NCBI GenBank assembly: GCA_036365455.1
Contig: JAWQUS010000011.1
Span: 8,266,001-8,330,000, forward strand
Origin: Macrosoma leucophasiata
Lineage: Eukaryota > Arthropoda > Insecta > Lepidoptera > Hedylidae
DNA length: 64,000 nt
Direction: 5' to 3'
This document shows positions 41,887 through 52,974 of the stretch, piece after piece. A program made the translations under genes and the position numbers. Position 1 is the stretch's first letter; each line of letters opens with the position of its first letter. Below the pieces are notes generated by a model. It was not told where the DNA came from and did no database searches. It worked only from the letters and a program-made list of their open reading frames with translations.

Positions 41887-41898
41887 ATCATGTTTAAT
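41887..41898. repeat. SINE-T target duplication, right
   Basis: ATCATGTTTAAT, matching 41551-41562. Confidence 0.8.
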
Positions 41899-41984
41899 GT
41901 TTTTAGTGCAAACTAGGGGTTATAAATATCGAAAATCACTTTTGCTGTATAAGACGGGGAGAGGACTTAAATATTTTGTTGTTA

Positions 41985-42135
41985 TAGCATCAATAGAAAT
42001 ACATTATCTGTGAAAGTTTCAACCCTCTAGCTATCACGGTTCATGAGATACAGCTTGGTGACAGATTGACTGACAGACATACAAACGGACAACGGAGTCT
42101 TAATATTAAGGTCCCGTTCTTACCCTTTGAACACA
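41985..42135. repeat. Unidentified repeat, also at 62500
   Basis: Shares agaaatacattatctgtgaa, tctagctatcac, atgagatacagcttggtgac, cagac...aacgga with 62510-62640. Same orientation. Confidence 0.6.
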
Positions 42136-42635
42136 GAAACCTTAAAATGAATTTGTGGTCAATGTGCAGTCCACGAAAATAAACCATTTCATTTTTGAAA
42201 CGTGGTTAGTCGAGATTCGACGAAGTATTGGACATCGCCTAAATTGATTTCCTACTGACTGCACGAGTATATACATAACGTTAAGGTAGTTATTTGTTTC
42301 CCTTGGCACAGTTTATTGGAAAGTATATTAACACTTTAAAAAACGTGAATAAAGTGGTTAACTTTCATGTTAAGCGACGAAACATTTTACCGTCGACAAA
42401 AATCTCTCATTTCATTAACAAGTTGAAAATGAAAAGTTAGTAATGAGTTAAGCGACCGATTTTACAAACTATTTATTCGTTAAACTGGTTGAAATTGAAC
42501 TTTGAGCAGTAAAAGTTGGTCGGGGTCGTTTCGTCTTCTCTTGCGTTACACTCTTGACAGAATGGCTGTGGTCGTATTACCAGGTGTAGTAGCTTCACAA
42601 TCCATCGCCACTCGTCGCGAATCTTTGCCTTTCTT
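42136..42635. other. Unrecognised DNA
   Basis: No feature recognised. The frame at 42473-42682 runs into the next SINE-A. Confidence 0.4.
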
Positions 42636-42891
42636 ACTGGTGGTAGAGCTGCAGTGACGGAGCTCGCGGGCGTAGGCACCACAGCATTACTTGATATACT
42701 GCCGCTAAATGGTAGTGTTCAGCACTATCGTGTTCCGGTCAGGTGGTGATGTACGGCCCTGTAATTTCCGGCATAACATCTTAAATCTCAGGAGTGGTAA
42801 CGCATCTGCATTTTGACCTTGGTCTTTGTGTGGGTGCCTATAGGCTGCAATCATCACTTAACACCAATGTGAACTGCATGCAAAAAAAAAA
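42636..42891 (+). mobile_element. SINE-A, deletion near tail
   Basis: Starts actggtggtagagctgcagt. The A-run follows gaactgcatgc directly, missing the usual 'ttgtttgccac' block. Confidence 0.85.
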
Positions 42892-43079
42892 GCATTCATG
42901 GAGTCATCGGTTGCATTTAAAGGATACAAAAAGTGAGGTTTCTCACCCACTGTACTCTTTTCGTGTTTGATAAATCATGTACTTAGCAAGTAGAGGATGA
43001 AATCACTCAATTGGTGCCAAGATACGAGCTTCTAATAAAGATGTAGTGACGTTACAAAAGAAAGTAAGTATATTATTAT

Positions 43080-43540
43080 GAAGAAGGTTATAAATGCTTT
43101 ATTAACGTGATAACGTCATATAAAATGAGGTACGCCGGCTGTCCGCAAAAAAAAGTGTCACGTTCCGCCAGAGCCGAGCTTGCAAGCGAGAGCGCGAAAC
43201 AAGCGGTCGTTCGGCATGTGACGCATGTTTTCTTATGACTTTATTGACGTCATACGACGAGTTGTGATAACGCACCTTTAGAATTGAAGTTATTATTAAA
43301 TAATAAAACATGTTATCTATGAAATTATAAATTGATAGATTACATGTTTTTAGTCGTGTGTACTAACATAAAATATTTTTTTTCTTAAGTTTTTGAGATA
43401 TACCACTTCAATTCTAAAGGTGCAATAAAGTTTTCCATGAGACAGATTTTGAGGTGATAGGCCCTACGGATGGACAGACAGACCGACGAATCTATAAGGG
43501 TTCTGCTTTTTGCCATTGTGCTACGGAACCCAAAAATATT
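43080..43540. repeat. Mixed repeat with 19-nt inverted arms
   Basis: 43085-43220 is a GC-richer piece (gtcacgttccgccagagccg). gcacctttagaattgaagt (43272-43290) recurs inverted at 43405-43423. 43470-43540 is a gacagacagaccgac...cggaaccc piece like 54262. Class unknown. Confidence 0.5.
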
Positions 43541-43831
43541 CTGTACTCCTGAATAACAGTTCCATTCAAAATCATCCAATTAAATGTTCCATTTCATAAC
43601 ACAGAATTCATTCATCAGAGCTTAAAATTGCAATGCTATAGTAATCATATTGTTTTGTTCGCTTTGTTTTGACAGAGTTAATATCGCATGTTTGAATAAA
43701 TAGTTGGCTTTTACAACTAATTAGGTGTATCATTCATCATAATTAATGGTTCATTGCAAACAAACAAATACTGAGCAGACAAAACATAGTTATGCATTTC
43801 TCTCGCCCTTCGGTATTACTAATATATTTTG

Positions 43832-43929
43832 AACTATTTTTACGGATTTATCTCGCGTATATTAAACTAAAATGATTTTTAAAATCAACCCGAGTTTAAT
43901 ATACGCGAGATAAATCCGTAAAAATAGTT
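43832..43929. repeat. Palindrome, 37-nt perfect arms
   Basis: aactatttttacggattta... (43832-43868) is exactly inverted at 43893-43929, with a 24-nt spacer. A worn half-copy lies near 51600-51660 (gagataaatccgtaaaaat). Confidence 0.8.
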
Positions 43930-43982
43930 TTATTTCAATGAGTGTAGCTCGCGAAAACCTAAGAACATATCATATTTTGAAC

Positions 43983-44158
43983 TAGCTGTTGCCCGCGGCT
44001 TCGTCCGCGTGGATGTTGTTTAAACAGTAGCCTTTGTTCGTTCTCAAAGTCAACTCTATCTCTGTACCAAATTACATTAAAATCGGTTCAGTCGTTTGGA
44101 CGTGAAAAGGTAACAGACAGACAGAGTTACTTCCGCATTTACGAGTGTAATGTTAAAA
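43983..44158 (-). mobile_element. Helitron-like element (Hel)
   Basis: In reverse from CTAGCTGTTGCCCGCGGCTT. Contains aaaatcggttcagtcgtttg and the cagacagacagag stretch. Counterpart of 1733-1893. Confidence 0.65.
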
Positions 44159-44272
44159 TAAATATAACTGCGTTAAGAAAAACCGACTTCAAAACTGAAA
44201 AGTAAAAAATAATAAAGATTTAATTGTAATTATATACTACCTATTATTTATAGGTGCTATTGACTAATAGGT

Positions 44273-44551
44273 TTGAAGTCCCAAGATGCCCGGGTGAAGG
44301 GGTCCATGGACACGCAGTTCGGCTCCGGAGAAGCTGGAGCATCAAAGAACTTGGACTCTCAACCGCCCGGCACGGCAGAGTCACGTCAAACGCCGCTCTC
44401 TCACTGGGTTTCTCTTGACTTCGTCGGTGTGGGGACAACCACCGGCTATGTGAGCTGCCTCCCGCCAGGACATGGCGGAAACCCTCGAGAGGGGTTTAAA
44501 CTCGGGTTTAAGCCAAGGTTTCCGTCATGTGCCGTGCACAAGAATGTTTGA
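44273..44551 (+). other. GC-rich block with a 92-codon frame
   Basis: Abrupt GC-rich insertion abutting a TE end (44158-44275). The frame MKSQDARVKGSMDTQFGSGE... is open but has no domain I know. The composition and position suggest a repeat, perhaps a LINE UTR. Confidence 0.35.
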
Positions 44552-44559
44552 TTCAAAGT

Positions 44560-45520
44560 CGGGATATCGACAATCAATATTAAATTTCAAAACATAAACC
44601 AGCAAAGTATTTCCAAATATTTAAACCCAATTTCACTTTTATTTGCAAAAAAATATCTCTTATTGCTAAAAGCTTCAAGTAAGAGAAAAAGCGATCAATA
44701 CGCAATTAAGAATAAAGTTTTTTTAAAAAAGAATAGTAATTTTTTTATTTCAAAAACTACTCACAAAATCTTTGGACCCAAAATCCAATACCAATCGCTC
44801 AGTTTAAATGTAACTAGGATTAAAGAGAGCTGAACATGTTTGCTTATAACACTAACCACTGCGAATACTACAAAAAAACGAGGACTCGCGTGTCCCTTCT
44901 AATTGCAAACAAGCTTACGAAGCTTTTAAGCTTAGCGAAGCTTACTCTCAAACGGCAATTCATGTCTTTATTTACTCGCTAATGATGGATAAATTCGACG
45001 TACATTATTAGAGAAAAATAAAAATATTGAGTTGGCCGTAAACACGGAACGCAATGATTTCTATTCAACAAAATAAAAAATAACAATTATGAAATATTCG
45101 CTATACAGCACACACCACACGCTCCATAAGCTAACTATACTCAACTGGCTGTGACCTGCAGCTCCGCCCGCGTGTATGTCGTTTTGACCCGAAAAACATG
45201 TAGGTAATGCCCAATGTTGTATTTCGCCCAGTCAGCCCGCTACCGAGGGTTTGTAAATGGACCTTATAGAATCCCTGCTCTCGTCTGAAGAATCGCTTTT
45301 GCGCTAACCAATATTTTACTGCTTCAGTATCCTAGCGGTATAAGATTGCTTTAAAAAATGTTCGAAAAATTACCATAACTTCCATTATTTCCGAAACTAG
45401 TAACCCTAAAATAAAAAATATACAAAATATAGTCCTTAACCTTTACTTATATCACAGTCTAAAGAAAACGAACGTGTTAGGTTATGTTATAGGAAAATGT
45501 ATTCAATGTCTATAATTTGA
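44560..45520. other. Mostly unrecognised AT-rich DNA
   Basis: A Hel-like piece lies at 45140-45190 (ctccgcccgcgtgtatgtcg). Otherwise nothing assignable. Confidence 0.4.
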
Positions 45521-45605
45521 AGACTGTGAACGCGAGTCCGATACGCAGTTGGACGGTTTTTAGGGTTCCGTAGTAAACAAGGAACCCTTATAATTTTGCC
45601 ATGTC

Positions 45606-45637
<32 letters not shown>

Positions 45638-45760
45638 CGCGGTTTAGCGCAAAAACTGTTAGTACTAGAGACTTAAAATTTGGTACAAGTATACATCTTT
45701 ATTACGCCGACAAAGTGGTAGAATAAAAACATGACTTTTTTTTTATTTAGGGTACCTCCC
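45520..45760. repeat. ggaaccct-type repeat with CTGT microsatellite
   Basis: agggttccgtagtaaacaag, then (CTGT)n (about 45605-45633), then gtactagagacttaaaattt. Related pieces at 35170, 54262 and 46750-46815. Widespread in Lepidoptera to my knowledge. Class unsettled here. Confidence 0.55.
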
Positions 45761-45956
45761 CTACATGTAACGTGAGGATATTTTTTTAATTTTTCGTTTT
45801 CTATAAAGTATGGGGTATCATTAGATAGGTATTTCAAAACTGTTAGGGGTGTGCTAACATAATTTTTTGATGTAGTTAACTGTTCGAAACTTATTAAGCT
45901 TTAAAGTGCCAATTTTTGTTAGAGTCAAGTGTCCCCCCCCTCTACCAACTAAACGG

Positions 45957-46239
45957 TTTTTTTTTTTTTTTATGTAATAAACGTGGCAAACAAGCATGCA
46001 GTTCACATTGATGTTAAGTGATGACTGCAGCCTATAGGCACCCACACAAAGACCAAGGTCAAAATGCAGATGCGTTACCACTCCTGAGATTTAAGATGTT
46101 ATGCCGGAAATTACAGGGCCGTACATTACCACCTGACCGAAACACGATAGTGCTGAACACTACCATTTAGCGGCAGTATATCAAGTAATGCGGTGGTGCC
46201 TACGCCCGCGAGCTCTGTCAGTGGAGCTCTACCACCAGT
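45957..46239 (-). mobile_element. SINE-A, near full length
   Basis: T-run to ccaccagt. Lacks the 'cctctgtg' segment, like 42636. Confidence 0.9.
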
Positions 46240-46381
46240 AAGGTTGTCGTCAGAAATTCAAACGTTACGGCAATAGTAGCTACATATAACGAAATTTAAA
46301 GGAAAACTATCACACTTAAGTTGACTTTACAAGTTTGCGAGTAATAGTCGAACAAATGTATTTTACTCTAAATTTTTGAAC

Positions 46382-46393
46382 AACTCCATAGAA
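46382..46393. repeat. SINE-T target duplication, left
   Basis: AACTCCATAGAA, repeated exactly at 46716-46727. Confidence 0.85.
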
Positions 46394-46715
46394 TTTTATT
46401 TTTAAAGAAAAATGGAAAGAAAAATTTGACTTCAGGCGAGACTCGAACTCGCGACCTACTGGGAATCTAGTCCAGCCGCTCTCATAGTTGGTAATAGATG
46501 GCGCTGCTGCTACCATAAAGCAATGCAATAGATGTGAAGGAAAGATTTGAAAAATCGGGCAGGGCTTCAGTAGCTCAATTGGAAGAGCGGCTGGACTAGA
46601 TTCCCAGTAGGTCGCGAGTTCGAGTCTCGCCTGAAGTCAAATTTTTCTTTCCATTTTTCTTTAAAAATAAAATATATTTCACAAGCATGTGTTAATGCGA
46701 AATAATATAAAAACA
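46394..46715 (+). mobile_element. SINE-T copy 2: tRNA-like fold-back retroposon
   Basis: 322 bp between 12-bp duplications. Left arm 46394-46482 and right arm 46584-46672 are inverted with no mismatch seen over 89 nt. The loop (46483-46583) carries agatggcgctgctgctacc and the 5' half of the tRNA-like sequence. The 3' end (46673-46715) is atatttcacaagcatgtgtt...aataatataaaaac. No ORF of note. Confidence 0.9.
46563..46638 (+). tRNA. tRNA-like sequence within SINE-T
   Basis: 76 nt as in copy 1, but the acceptor starts GGCTTCAG (one G-T pair) and the variable region reads AGGTC instead of AGGCC. A and B boxes are intact, so Pol III recognition is plausible. Confidence 0.4.
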
Positions 46716-46727
46716 AACTCCATAGAA
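46716..46727. repeat. SINE-T target duplication, right
   Basis: AACTCCATAGAA, matching 46382-46393. Confidence 0.85.
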
Positions 46728-46815
46728 AATATTTATTTATTTTTTCATTACATCAATCAAACCTAAAAACTACGGAACCCTACACTGCGCGTGGCCCGAC
46801 ACGCACTTGACCGGT

Positions 46816-47957
46816 TTTTTATTAATGACATTTAACGATGGAAATATGCAAAGCGATTTGCAATGGAAGAGCACAAGTGATGACGGGAGACTTGTATAAT
46901 CACCTCTGGGGAGCGGAAATGGGCATTGCATTATGGGATGTACTCGTATGAGATGCATTCACTGGATAAATTTTATTATACTTTTTATGTTAGCGTAGCA
47001 ATATCCTCATACCCCCGGGATTTTGTATATTTAATTTCATACCTCGCATAATGTCACTTGATCACCTATTATATGTATACCTAGTATACATATATATACA
47101 TGATGTAAGAAAATTCTATATTTCATTGCAAGCTAGCTACTAGTCACTGCTAGTAGAAACTACAAAATTATATTATGTGTAGTATTTAGATACGATATAA
47201 AATAGGTACGTGTCGTACCCAACTAGCTTATTAATCCGTTCAATGAGAAGCCTAGTCTGTTCATTAAGCAGCGCCAATCAAGTTCTGGCCTAAATGATGT
47301 ACAGTCGTAGCGTTTAATACACTACTTTCGCTCTGTACACGAGGTGGGGCCTCCGATTTCATGTATATTTCATGTATTTTTTTGAATGATTTTTAAAAGA
47401 TATTGGTTTTCTGCACTCTTCTCTATCCAACCTATACCTATACCAAATGTCTACTTATCCGTCCGCGCATTCGCCGTAAAAAGGATACAAAGTTTTCTCT
47501 TCAGGAGTTAATAATAATAAAACTTTCCTAATATTATCCTTATATGAGACAACAATACTCGCAATCAGTTCCCAACACTTTGTAAACTTTCAGTTTCAAT
47601 TGTCTCATCATCTCTATCTATTGCGCACAGCTCGGACACCCTACTGATTACGAAGGTCAAAAGTCCCGAGCAAACTTTAACAAATATTTGTCTACCTGTA
47701 CCTAAGCAAACTGAACGTCAATTGGAACGCGTTTCGATTTAATCTGCGTTTCAATTTCGTGATCAGAAAATGCAAACACAGGACTATTTTATCCTAACAC
47801 CTGTCTACTCGTGTCTGAAATCGGTTGTTCAGGTAATCATCGCTATGGGTCTTACTTAGTTGAATCTTCACGCATGAAACTGTTAGGTACATGAGAAGGA
47901 CTATCAGCAATTTCAGGTAACCTTTGGCTTGTGAGAAAATATTATTATATATATATT
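46816..47957. other. Unrecognised AT-rich DNA
   Basis: No repeat copy or coding signal recognised. Confidence 0.45.
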
Positions 47958-48147
47958 TTTTGACGTGACAACGTCTTAAATTAGGTTGCGGCTCGTAGTC
48001 ACTCATGAAAAAGTGTAACGCCCGGTAACGTAACGATGAGTCACCGAACGAGAGAGAGGCGAATGCCTTTCTACCGAGAAAAAGACGTTGTCACGTAAAA
48101 TCTTCGCCCGTAAAACCGACTTTACAGGCAACCAGTTTTTTTTTTTC
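47958..48147 (+). repeat. rep-H with small deletion
   Basis: As 31002-31201 but lacks the cctgccggaccg segment. Ends ggcaaccagttttttt. Confidence 0.8.
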
Positions 48148-48297
48148 TAAAGTTTTTTTATACTTATCCAGTTTTGTTGTGACTTTACACAAGATCAAAA
48201 TCCATTACAATTGTTAAAAACACTTTAAATTGTACCTTCCTTTTTAATATACATTTATATTTGTTTGGTATTTACAGGTAACTAATTTTCAAAATGT

Positions 48298-48583
48298 TCC
48301 ATGTTAAAATATTATATATAGCAACCCGGCAAATTTCGTATTGCCTCAGAGTGAAATAATGCGTCAAAGTTTCATATATACTACTATTTGTATGGGAAAA
48401 TAAAATTGTGGTTTTTACTATTTCTCTTAAATTTCTTTATATTTTCTTACCTTTTAAACCTTCCCTGGACTTCCATAAATCAATCAAAACCAAATTTAGA
48501 CAAATCGGTCCAGCCGTTCTTGAGTTTTAGCGAGACTAACGAACAGGAATTGATTTTTATATATAAATATAAGGATTACTATA
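48298..48583 (-). mobile_element. Helitron-like element (Hel, Lep1-like)
   Basis: Reverse of a typical element: 'atatataaaaatcaattcc' start, 'aagaacggctggaccgattt' region (seen here as aaatcggtccagccgttctt), and a worn 3' end (agcaacccggcaaatttcgt). The 107-codon frame across it is a by-product. Confidence 0.7.
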
Positions 48584-48640
48584 AAATGGCATCCCTTTCC
48601 ATTGAGTCCCTGCCATCCCCTGACGTTCACGTTTCATTTA

Positions 48641-48712
48641 TTTTTTATGTCATGAAGTTTCAAACAAGCATACAGTTCACTTTGATGATAAATAAAACTG
48701 TAGCCTATTAAT
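48641..48712 (-). mobile_element. SINE-A tail fragment
   Basis: Worn tail: tatgtcatgaagtttcaaac, aagcatacagttcac. Confidence 0.6.
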
Positions 48713-48841
48713 ATCTAAATATAAACTAAAGATTTTAAGAAGATAAGAACGTAAGAAGGTATACCTATAAAAGATGTATAGTTAACATAGAAAAAAAGAT
48801 GTATTGTCATTCTTGAGTCCTAGGCACAGAGGCATAATAGA

Positions 48842-49052
48842 TTTTACTGGTAGAGTTCCACTATACTCGACGGCGTAGGTACCACCGTATCACCGCATTA
48901 CCTAATCTATCTGCCGCCAAATGGTAGTGTTCAGCACTATCGTGTTCCGATAAGATGGTTATGTATGGCCCCGTAATAATCATCACAGAGACATTACAAC
49001 TTAGGTCTCAGGGGTGGCAACGCATTTGCATTTTGACCTCTAGTTTTTGCTG
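48842..49052 (+). mobile_element. SINE-A older subfamily, 3' truncated
   Basis: Starts actggtagagttccac, includes gccgccaaatggtagtgttc and tggccccgtaataatcatca. Confidence 0.75.
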
Positions 49053-49154
49053 AAGAACCTAAAAATATGTTTAAGGAATTGGACTGTTTTGATTTAATTA
49101 AAGCATTTGTCTGTATTAATTTGACATTAGTTTTACGAAAGCTTTTAAAATAAT

Positions 49155-49437
49155 GAACGTAACTTCACGCCTGTAATCCCCGAAGGGGTAGGCAGAGGTA
49201 AATGCATGCATTCAAGCATACATGCAAACACCCACGAATCGCCGGTTACGTTTTGGCCCATGTAACAAGTGGCGAGCCTGTTGACATCTCCGGGCACATT
49301 ACCAAACTTTGAGGTACTGGGAAATTTCCAGAAAATGGAAAAATCCCAATAGAACCAGAGATAAAGGCTTTTTCACCATTATCTCTGATAACCCCCTACC
49401 CGGGAATCGAACCCAGGACCTCAGCGTAGTAGTAGTG
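49155..49437 (-). mobile_element. SINE-D, full length
   Basis: Reverse orientation. The head carries a good B box (ggttcgattcccgggta in sense). Ends cgtagtagtagtg at the right. Confidence 0.85.
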
Positions 49438-49828
49438 AATATTTTGATTAAAATTTTTCTGAACTATAAGTAGTTACTTTTTTTGTCCACAATCCAGATT
49501 ACAGTAATATGCGACCATTTGTATTAAATGGCAACGCAATTTTAACTAATCTACAGTACTTAATCGTCGGTCGATTTCATTTATCAAATAGCCTATCCAT
49601 CTGGCAAGCTGCCAGAGCTCGAAAGTTTGGCTTTATTAGGCGCAATTGATTAAGTGTGACATTTTAAAATTATAATTAAAGAGCATAGTTCAACTCCTAC
49701 TAGCATAGGGGGATTCTAGTGCAGTAAATCAATAGAACAATAGAGGTCTAGCCATTCGAATAGGACGGTAGTAAATGCAATAACTCGGAAAAAAAAAATA
49801 AATTTTAATCGTGTCAGATTAAAATTTA
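49438..49828. other. Unrecognised AT-rich DNA
   Basis: No feature recognised. Confidence 0.4.
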
Positions 49829-50037
49829 AAAAAAATACGCTTACAATCACAGCTCCACATTAGGTATTATATAAACCTGTTTCGTGGATGCCATTGTACA
49901 CTCACAACACATACTTCAAACATCCAGACCTGATACAAATATCTGTAGGCCATACAAATATTTGTCCCGGAGCGGGGATCGAACCTGCGATCATTCGAAT
50001 CAAACAGTGGTTTTGCACCGCTGGACTAACCGGGTCA
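49829..50037 (-). mobile_element. SINE-F copy 4
   Basis: More diverged than copies 1, 2 and 5 (ggagcggggatcgaacctgc) but complete. Confidence 0.8.
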
Positions 50038-50043
50038 TCACTT

Positions 50044-50350
50044 AAAAAACAACCACTATTCCCGAGCTTCTTCTACATTCATCATTCTCTTCATGCATGC
50101 ATGCCGATTTCCAAGACTCTTGTCTCTACTTTCAACGAGTAATCAACCTATGTGGTGAAGGTAAATAAGTTTTGCGTCCTGGGTCTCTACAACAAGCTCA
50201 TTCCACATACTTTCTTCTTGTCCGAACCATTTGAGCAAGCCTTATTACATTTTTACACTGATACTCTCATTCAAACAAAGCCTCTTTCTTATATCTTCAT
50301 TACAAACGTGATTGTTGAGCGAAACAAAAGTGTGACTGGTATCGTAACAG
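50044..50350 (-). mobile_element. Diverged LINE-E 3' fragment
   Basis: In reverse, blocks match LINE-E (cattctcttcatgcatgc, tatcttcattacaaacg). Many substitutions. Confidence 0.55.
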
Positions 50351-50362
50351 GGTCTAAGTTGT

Positions 50363-50420
50363 AACACCTCTGTGCCAGGAATTACAAGGCTGTACATTAC
50401 CACCTGACCGTAATACCACA
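50363..50420 (-). mobile_element. SINE-A fragment
   Basis: Only the central block: cctctgtgccaggaattac, acattaccacctgaccg. Confidence 0.6.
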
Positions 50421-50584
50421 GTATAAGCTGTATAAGTACATACAGTAGTTTATCGCCTTTGAAGTTTTGCAATATGTCGCCTTCACCCATAAAAACGCAA
50501 ATTCATTAAGGTTGTCACGTTTTTGGTTTTTATTTACGTTGTTTGTAACGCGTCAGTTTACGTTGGACATATATAAAAATCCTA

Positions 50585-50755
50585 AAAACATGACGCCTGT
50601 AATAAAGGGTAGGGAGAGGTAAATCAGATTCATGCATACATCCTCGATTCACCGGTCACGTTTTGGCCTATGTAACACGCGGCGAGCCTGTTGACATCTC
50701 CGGGCACTTTACCAAACTTTGAGGTACTGGAAAGCCTCCAGAAAATAGAAAAATC
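50585..50755 (-). mobile_element. SINE-D, diverged partial copy
   Basis: Carries gacgcctgtaat, cgattcaccggtcacg, ggcgagcctgttgacatctc and tttgaggtactgg. The head is missing. Confidence 0.7.
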
Positions 50756-51282
50756 TATCAAACTATAAATATCTCAACCTATCAACAATTTATCAGTCTA
50801 TCATCAATCTACCAGTATTCCAGTTGGGCCATCTATCAGTATGCCAGAATTCTAAAAATTATAATGTACCGATCCTAATATTCATCCATACCTTTTTAAC
50901 TCCGTCCAATATAATCCGAATATCGAATACATACAAACAAAAAAATATATTTAGAGTTTTCTTTAAAAAAAAAATCGTTTTGTGAAGTAAGTATGTGCAT
51001 AAAGTGTAAAATATAACAGACATTATTATTAAATGAAAATTAGAATAAAATATTAACAGTAAAGTTGACATCAAAATTTTCAATATCATCTTTCCAAAAA
51101 CTTAGTATAATAAATTTTAAATCTCGCACCCCTTAACGCTAAGTCCCAAGTAGACGACAGTTTTTGTATGGGCTACTTGGTACCGCCCCCTCCCTCCCGC
51201 GCGTCGCACGCCCCGCACGATTGCTCTGACATTACACGTTCGTTGGATGACTGTAGGTAATTAACACGTTCGTTTTCTTTAG
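50756..51282. other. Unrecognised DNA with a short GC-rich stretch
   Basis: 51183-51222 is a local CG-rich run (ctcccgcgcgtcgcacgccc). No coding signal. Confidence 0.4.
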
Positions 51283-51372
51283 ACTGTGGTAATACCATAG
51301 CTCTGAATAGCACCATTTGGCGGCAAGCACATTAGATAATACAGTACCTAGCCCGCGACTTCTACCACCAGC
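51283..51372 (-). mobile_element. Degenerate SINE-A 5' end
   Basis: Holds gcaccatttggcggcaagca and cgcgacttctaccaccagc. Confidence 0.6.
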
Positions 51373-52974
51373 AACCACCAATTTTGGTATCAATAATGAC
51401 AGAGCTATACATTTACAAATGGAATAATGCAATTCAATATTGTAATTTAGCTATATATATAGTCTAAAATATTACACAACGCGGTGACGTATCAGCTAGA
51501 GCTCTAAAAGCAGATTATGTTTGCGTCAACCCTAAACCTTAAAAATTGTGGTTAGCAATTAAAAGTTTTATATGCCACACAATACGAATTGTTAACAAAG
51601 GTGGTTGATTTCAAAAATCATTTTAGTTTAATGTACTCGAGATAAATCCGTAAAAATAATTTTACTTCAACAAACGTGGTTGAATTTGAAATACAATTGC
51701 GTTCGCATTGAAAGTCGGTCAAACATCTTGATTCTCGTAAGATCTTGAAGTGTTATTTGGCTATAGTAAAAAGTGGTAAAAATTGGCGTACGGTGTAAAA
51801 ATCTAGCTGACTTGATAATAAAGTTTTCCGACGCACAGTCAAATTTAACTAGAAGTTGATATTATCAAAGATAGAATAAAAAAGAAAAACACTTAGGTGC
51901 TGATAATGACATAGCTACACATTATCTAACAGTATAACTTTTAAATACCTATATCGCGTCACGAGCCGGTTCGTGAACTCAGTGAAATGATCTACCAAGT
52001 AGAATACGACGACGTTGAATACGTTATACCGATAATCTAAAAGGTACTAAACACAACGAGGTTGTATTAACAGAGCTCTACATAAAAGTACAATATGTTT
52101 GTGCCAACCCTATGTCCTAAAAATTGTGGTTAGCACAAGATTGCAATTAAAAGTTACGTACACCACAATAACACATTGTGCAAAAACGTAGTTGAATTTG
52201 AATTGCAAAACTATATTGAATATGAAATGGAAACTGTCATTTCAATGCTCGTCACATTTGCCGTATTGTTGCGGCAAACTTCGGGGATCGGCATTGGTGA
52301 TAAGTTAGGTTTCCACTGACACAAAAGCTATAAGTATTTTTTTATAGAGGTAATGGATGTTTTTCTGTTTCTATTTGCATTGATTGTTAGCAATATAGAA
52401 TGATTACAAATCATAAGTTACTCTAAAGTTCTAAGTTCTTTTGGTTTTGACTACTGTCCATTCCAAAACAACTGAAAAGCAAGACAGGAAGTTATCGCAA
52501 GAATATTTAATTTATAAATGAAAACTGTTATTCTGGTGCACGTCAAATTTGTCGTGTTGTTGCAAAATCACATAAAAAATGGGAATCAGCTTTGACTGTG
52601 AGGTAAGTGTAACACCGGCAATAAAGTTATTTGTGATTTGTAACAAAGCTGAGCTAATAGTTTTTACGTCATTAAAGTGGAAGACAAGTTAGTTTACTAA
52701 CTTACTGTTAATGGATCTGTTTCTCCATTTCGTGTGTATATATGTACATCGTATGTATTTGTTTTTATTTTCTCGTATAATACCATGTTTAAATTCAAAG
52801 CTATAGTCAAGTCATATACAAAAATTTAGAAATTTACAAATTTGAGGAGGATCTTTTAGATAAAATTATGTGGAGGCTAAGGTTAATATTTTCAAGGACG
52901 CTTAATATTTTCTCATATTAAGCGAACTCGATGATTCCATATATTCCATATTTCAGATATCTATATTATCTATA
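51373..52974. repeat. Old local duplications
   Basis: 51480-51620 and 52055-52210 share agagctcta, tatgtttg(c/t)g, caaccct, ccttaaaaattgtggttagc, gcaattaaaagtt. 52220-52310 and 52500-52600 share gaaaactgt, gtcacattt/gtcaaattt, gt(a/g)ttgttgc. Strongly diverged. No gene recognised. Confidence 0.45.

Noticed and set aside
44273..44551. Host exon
   Set aside because: No splice context or known domain, and it directly abuts a repeat end.
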